Of a DNA stretch of 64,000 bases, positions 61,301 through 64,000 are shown one piece after another. The notes below the pieces were generated by a model, which was not told where the DNA came from, made no database searches, and worked only from the letters and a program-made list of their open reading frames with translations. The DNA is taken from NCBI RefSeq assembly GCF_029227915.1, contig NC_079875.1:22127001-22191000 (forward strand), written 5' to 3'. Numbering within the stretch: position 1 is the first letter of the stretch; each line of letters opens with the position of its first letter. Origin of the DNA: Hydractinia symbiolongicarpus (Eukaryota > Cnidaria > Hydrozoa > Anthoathecata > Hydractiniidae). A program made the position numbers and the translations under genes.

Positions 61301-63483
61301 AGTGGATGTCCCCGGAAGCTATAACGCATCAAAAGTACACCACTAAAAGTGACGTGTAAGATATTCTGTTTTGAACAAATACGTAACGAAACGTTATACC
61401 CTTGTTTCTAAGATATAGTAAGATACTTTTACAACGATTTTTTCAGACTTTGAAGTTATTACTCTATTATATTTAAAATATAGCTATTTCTGATAATAAT
61501 AAAAAGCGACATTCAATTAATTTTAACGCCGGAGAAGTTGAATTATGCGTTTCGTTTAGCATTATCAGGGTTCACGACGCACACTTTCTTATTTTTCAGT
61601 TGGTCGTTCGGCATTCTACTCTGGGAAATTTACTCACTCGGTTCGACACCCTACCCAGGTGTTAAAAATGCTGACGTGCTAAAATACGTCAAAAGAGGAA
61701 CAAGAATGTCAAAACCAAAGCATTGTGAAGAAGACATTTATCAGTTAATGTTGCAATGTTGGTCAGGACCCTCCGAACTTAGACCTTCATTTATTGATTT
61801 GCGTAATAACATCGATCAAGTGTTGGTTAAAAATGTATGTATCAGGAAATTTTATAAGTTTGTTTGAAAAATAGTAAAGGGCAAAGTCAAAGAATAACAA
61901 TCGATATGTGTAACAATGTAACGACGTTGTTATTGACAAATAAGAAAAGCAAATTGCTTACTACACCACCTGTTTCCTTTACCATCATTTGCACACACCA
62001 TTTTTTAATAAACGTATTCTTGTTACATAGTTTTGGTACTCGAAATATGCAACATCTTGCAGTCGCTAACCCTGATCTCAACCAGAACTATTTTACTTCG
62101 TGTATCGGTTTAGTTATGTGTGAACAGACACTATAGCTGATCAATGAATCGTCCGGAAACAACATTAATCTGAATTGTATGAACACGGTGAAATATTTCT
62201 TGTTAATTCATTTATTTACTACATAGGAACAAAGCATGTTCGGAGGACAGTCGTTGGCGAATGTTTACAAAATAGCGTCGTTGAAATCTTCACAAAGATA
62301 CACCGAAACAAAAAGGTTAGCCACTGCTTTTTACTTTCCACAAATATTGTATGCAATTTCATTAAATTAAACCCTTTTTGTTTATTATTGTTAGAGTTTT
62401 TCTCGCGCTCTGATTGGCCAATCTACACGAATGTGCTATATTTTTATTTTCTACCGAGAAACGAGTGCAATTTTTACTTATTTTTTAATTTTACAGTGCA
62501 GCTGATATTTTTTCTCTGATTGGCTGAAATAGGGTGCAAGAAGCTGATATTTTCTTCCCGATTGGTTAATAACTCGCTGAGAAAAGTAACTTGTCGGAAA
62601 ATTTGTTCCACAATTTCTCCTCATAAAAAACATAATTTTTTTACAAAACAAACTAACAATATCAATGACAAATATTCACAGTTTAATTATTCTTTTGTTT
62701 CAACATAGTTATTAAAAAGAAAAGTGCCAGTGCTCTACACCGTAAAGATATTTAATTCGATTATTAAACATAGTTGTGATTAGCTGTATTCTCTGATTTT
62801 ATTTGACCCACTGCTACGGGATAGTGTTTTTCGAATAGTATTCCCACAGATGTGTGACGTAAAGTATACCTGTACTATCTGCCCCAGCTAGATGCACGGC
62901 TCGGTTAACCAGCACCTAAGAGCTCAAACTGGCGTTCAACGTCAGGCTACCCACCTATTATTGCGTATTCGATTGGTTCGTTTAAGATACATACATTTTA
63001 TGCTAATTTTAATACTCGCTTCTAAGCTTACGCAAAATTAAACTGATTTCTTTTGACGAGAACATTTAAATAAAAATCTTGTTTTAAATATTTTTTAGTG
63101 AGAAACTTACTGTTTATGATGACGATTTGCCTGCAGAAAAATCTGTTGGACAAAATGATGAAAATTCTTATGATGACACATACCAAACCGACGACTATCT
63201 CACGCTGGAAGAAAATGGTTTCCAAGAGGAAAACGAAGAAGAAGCATGTGAAGATAATTTGGGACTTCAGAAAGATTGTGCTCCAGAAGAAAGCAAAGCA
63301 AGCTTTACCATTGATGATAGTTACATCAGTTTAGTAGAAAATGACAAAAATGCTGGAAGAAATCAATTTGTCGAAACGCAAGAAGAAAACTGGAAGGCTG
63401 ACAGTGAACTTCAAAGCGAAAATGGAGACAAAGGACGTTCAAATGGGATGTCGGAAGAAGCAATAGAACTAGAAAAAATATGA
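46326..63483 (+). CDS. Receptor tyrosine kinase with NIDO x6 and FN3 x2 ectodomain
   Basis: Twenty-one exons: 46326-46577, 48574-48988, 49184-49284, 49667-50132, 50432-50553, 50861-51371, 51952-52091, 52437-52803, 53798-53916, 54983-55466, 55887-56008, 56578-57085, 57238-57510, 58069-58347, 58702-58850, 58988-59231, 60622-60914, 61162-61355, 61600-61834, 62227-62315, 63099-63483. Phases agree throughout and sum to 5748 nt, 1915 aa. Signal peptide at residues 1-20 ([17 protein letters not shown]); six NIDO-like domains to ~1202; two FN3-like regions to ~1386; transmembrane helix ~1395-1417; kinase ~1463-1758; acidic tail to 1915. It should be a type I surface receptor that phosphorylates itself and partners on tyrosine after ligand binding. 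Kinase and juxtamembrane ([12 protein letters not shown]) look like the PDGFR/KIT/FGFR group. The least certain joins are exon 1 to 2, the GC donor at 57511 and the GTTGTG donor at 59232. Ligand unknown. Confidence 0.85.
47477..47910 (+). pseudogene. Decayed NIDO exon inside receptor intron 1
   Basis: One reading frame contains, in the right order, pieces resembling a NIDO second exon: [42 protein letters not shown] and [16 protein letters not shown] (compare [10 protein letters not shown]...AFLILIF in module 6). The frame is broken by four stop codons (TAG, TAA, TAA, TGA) without splice sites that would remove them. A possible end fragment, [14 protein letters not shown], follows the minisatellite at about 48430-48475. 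It looks like the fossil of an extra module. The similarity is partial and could in part be chance; the opposite strand also has an 88-codon open frame (47905-47642) of unknown meaning. Confidence 0.45.
48063..48388. repeat. 18-bp minisatellite, ~18 units, in receptor intron 1
   Basis: About eighteen near-identical copies of TATATTCTCCCACATTTT. The unit length keeps several frames open on both strands (FYILPH, IFSHIF, LYSPTF, MWENIK), all artefacts. Confidence 0.95.
49325..49616 (+). mobile_element. Old Helitron-like relic in receptor intron 3
   Basis: Diverged copy of the 3976-4728 family: CTAACGTCAGCAAAATTTTTAGA, GCACATGATGTTATACA, and a remnant of the 3' hairpin (GGATTTTTTCCACGG). Both ends are eroded. 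Confidence 0.5.
53627..53688. repeat. 24-bp direct repeat, 2.5 units, intronic
   Basis: GTCGTCCAGCTGTAGTTACTTCGT twice, then a partial third copy, in the intron before NIDO module 5. Confidence 0.85.
57238..58347 (+). other. Ectodomain part 2: two FN3-like domains
   Basis: Exons 57238-57510 and 58069-58347, each a symmetric phase-1 unit of ~90 codons, match the size and phase of FN3 exons. The second has an FN3-like ending ([22 protein letters not shown]). The first has ISWEF, a central Trp and [12 protein letters not shown], and is less typical. The intron between them has a GC donor (ATAG|GCAAGC at 57511). Confidence 0.6.
57800..58046 (-). mobile_element. tRNA-derived SINE in the receptor intron
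   Basis: On the minus strand 58046-57972 reads GGTGTAGTGGTAGAGC (A box), a Lys-like TTTTTAAT anticodon loop, and GGTTCGAGTCCCC (B box). The acceptor ends do not pair and the T-stem is poor, so it is a SINE head. The body runs to about 57800. It ends only ~22 bases before the acceptor of the second FN3 exon. Confidence 0.55.
58702..58850 (+). other. Transmembrane exon of the receptor
   Basis: Encodes residues 1387-1436: a Ser/Thr-rich stalk, a ~22-residue hydrophobic helix ([20 protein letters not shown]) and a basic stop-transfer ([11 protein letters not shown]). One transmembrane segment, type I orientation. Confidence 0.9.
58988..61834 (+). other. Tyrosine kinase domain of the receptor
   Basis: Four exons encode residues 1437-1758. 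Glycine loop LGEGAFGQV (~1469-1477), catalytic Lys in FVAVKTL (~1514), alpha-C Glu in [17 protein letters not shown] (1618-1625), DFG (1638-1640), paired activation-loop tyrosines YYKK (1650-1651), [21 protein letters not shown] and [11 protein letters not shown]. All residues needed for catalysis are present. The kinase insert is short. A basic insertion of about 25 residues lies between strands beta-2 and beta-3 ([20 protein letters not shown]). The HRDLAARN form and YYKK loop identify a tyrosine rather than serine kinase. Confidence 0.95.
59988..60121 (-). mobile_element. Short Helitron-like element in a kinase-domain intron, 134 bp
   Basis: On the minus strand starts TCTATATTAAAATACCCG and ends with hairpin CCCGTGGATTTTTCCACGGG, spacer and CTAG (59991-59988) followed by T. 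Same subfamily as unit 2 of the 17-kb array (GCGTGCGTCTCGCTACTTG). Sits in the long intron between the first two kinase exons. Confidence 0.75.
62227..63483 (+). other. Cytoplasmic tail exons of the receptor
   Basis: Exons 62227-62315 and 63099-63483 encode residues ~1759-1915. The last exon is strongly acidic and holds tyrosines in [18 protein letters not shown] and DDSYISL contexts, candidate SH2-docking sites. The first tail exon ([14 protein letters not shown]) is predicted only from splice sites and phase. Confidence 0.75.
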
Positions 63484-63503
63484 ATAAAACAATTGTTAAT
63501 AAA
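63483..63503 (+). terminator. Two poly(A) signals of the receptor gene
   Basis: AATAAA at 63483-63488 overlaps the last base of the TGA stop, and a second lies at 63498-63503. Confidence 0.6.
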
Positions 63504-63759
63504 AAATAATAATATTGTAAAGTTTGGCGAAAGGGACTGTTTCCAAATGACGTCAACCGTTAGGGGGGGAGGTGGTTAGTAGTTAACGCCGGTTGACAGT
63601 GGAGGAATCTTGAAGAATTGGTAACGCCATCTGATAAACAATGCCTAAGTTAAGATATTGTCAAAAGAAAGATATATGTATGCATAAACGGAATTGTTTC
63701 GGACGCACGAAATGTCATTGTCACGAACTTATAATTTTATCAGAATCTGCCATGGTGAC

Positions 63760-63868
63760 GCGGAAAAAGCTCGCGAGCTTTTCATTTGGCGCATGTGCAC
63801 TTTGACAAAATTAGAGATTTTATCTTAGTGCGCACGCGCTAACTGAAAAGCTCAAGAGCTTTTTGCGC
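63760..63868. repeat. Fold-back repeat with 41-bp arms
   Basis: Arms 63760-63800 and 63828-63868 are inverted copies with a few mismatches around a 27-bp spacer. Each arm contains its own palindrome (AAAAGCTCGCGAGCTTTT and AAAAGCTCAAGAGCTTTT). Probably a MITE; its outer ends and target duplication were not defined. Confidence 0.65.
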
Positions 63869-64000
63869 TATAGCGGAAACGAGCCGTAAGACACAAGCTG
63901 TGAAATAATTAACGAGATGGGAATTAGTACTAACCTCGAAAGCAAGATAATAATCTATTGATGCATAATGTCCACGCAGCTTCTAGTTTCGACTGAAAGC

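Overview
The window is AT-rich eukaryotic DNA with introns, GT–AG splice sites, AATAAA signals, many microsatellites and minisatellites, and dense DNA transposon, Helitron, LINE and SINE debris. The protein families present (astacin, PAN plus CNTNAP-like fibrinogen module, NIDO, FN3, a receptor tyrosine kinase) point to an early-branching animal, most likely a cnidarian and possibly a hydrozoan. That assignment is inference; no marker gene fixes it. All gene models below were spliced by hand from splice motifs and phase arithmetic, with no transcript support.

Layout. 0.9-2.2 kb: minus-strand gene for a very acidic secreted protein with a 5'UTR intron. 3-11 kb: gene-poor and repeat-rich (Helitron-like elements, a tRNA-derived SINE, a long-TIR MITE, hairpins, a 2-kb interspersed repeat, and a MITE with a 9-bp target duplication). 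11.8-16.1 kb: minus-strand two-exon gene for a membrane-anchored single-C2 protein. 16.7-17.35 kb: four short Helitron-like elements joined head to tail. 17.4-36.3 kb: mostly repeats, including a decayed LINE, a Mutator-like transposase relic, two more copies of the interspersed repeat and a hexanucleotide microsatellite. 36.4-38.3 kb: six-exon minus-strand astacin metalloprotease. 40.6-41.85 kb: broken THAP/DDE transposase. 42.7-43.0 kb: 21-bp minisatellite. 43.3-44.5 kb: minus-strand secreted PAN/CNTNAP-like protein.

46.3-63.5 kb holds the main find, a plus-strand gene of 21 exons and 5748 coding nt (1915 aa). It encodes a receptor tyrosine kinase whose ectodomain reads as six NIDO-like domains followed by two FN3-like domains, then one transmembrane helix, a complete kinase with all catalytic motifs, and an acidic tyrosine-bearing tail. 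The NIDO modules are each two exons with a repeating 1-0-1 phase pattern and fall into an A-B-C-A-B-C order, so the ectodomain looks built by duplication of a three-domain block. A decayed extra NIDO module and an 18-bp minisatellite lie in the first intron. I do not know of a described receptor kinase with this ectodomain, but no database could be searched.

The astacin, the PAN/CNTNAP-like protein and the receptor are extracellular-matrix or cell-surface proteins. The PAN/CNTNAP-like gene lies head to head with the receptor, about 1.8 kb between start codons. Any functional link between them is speculation.
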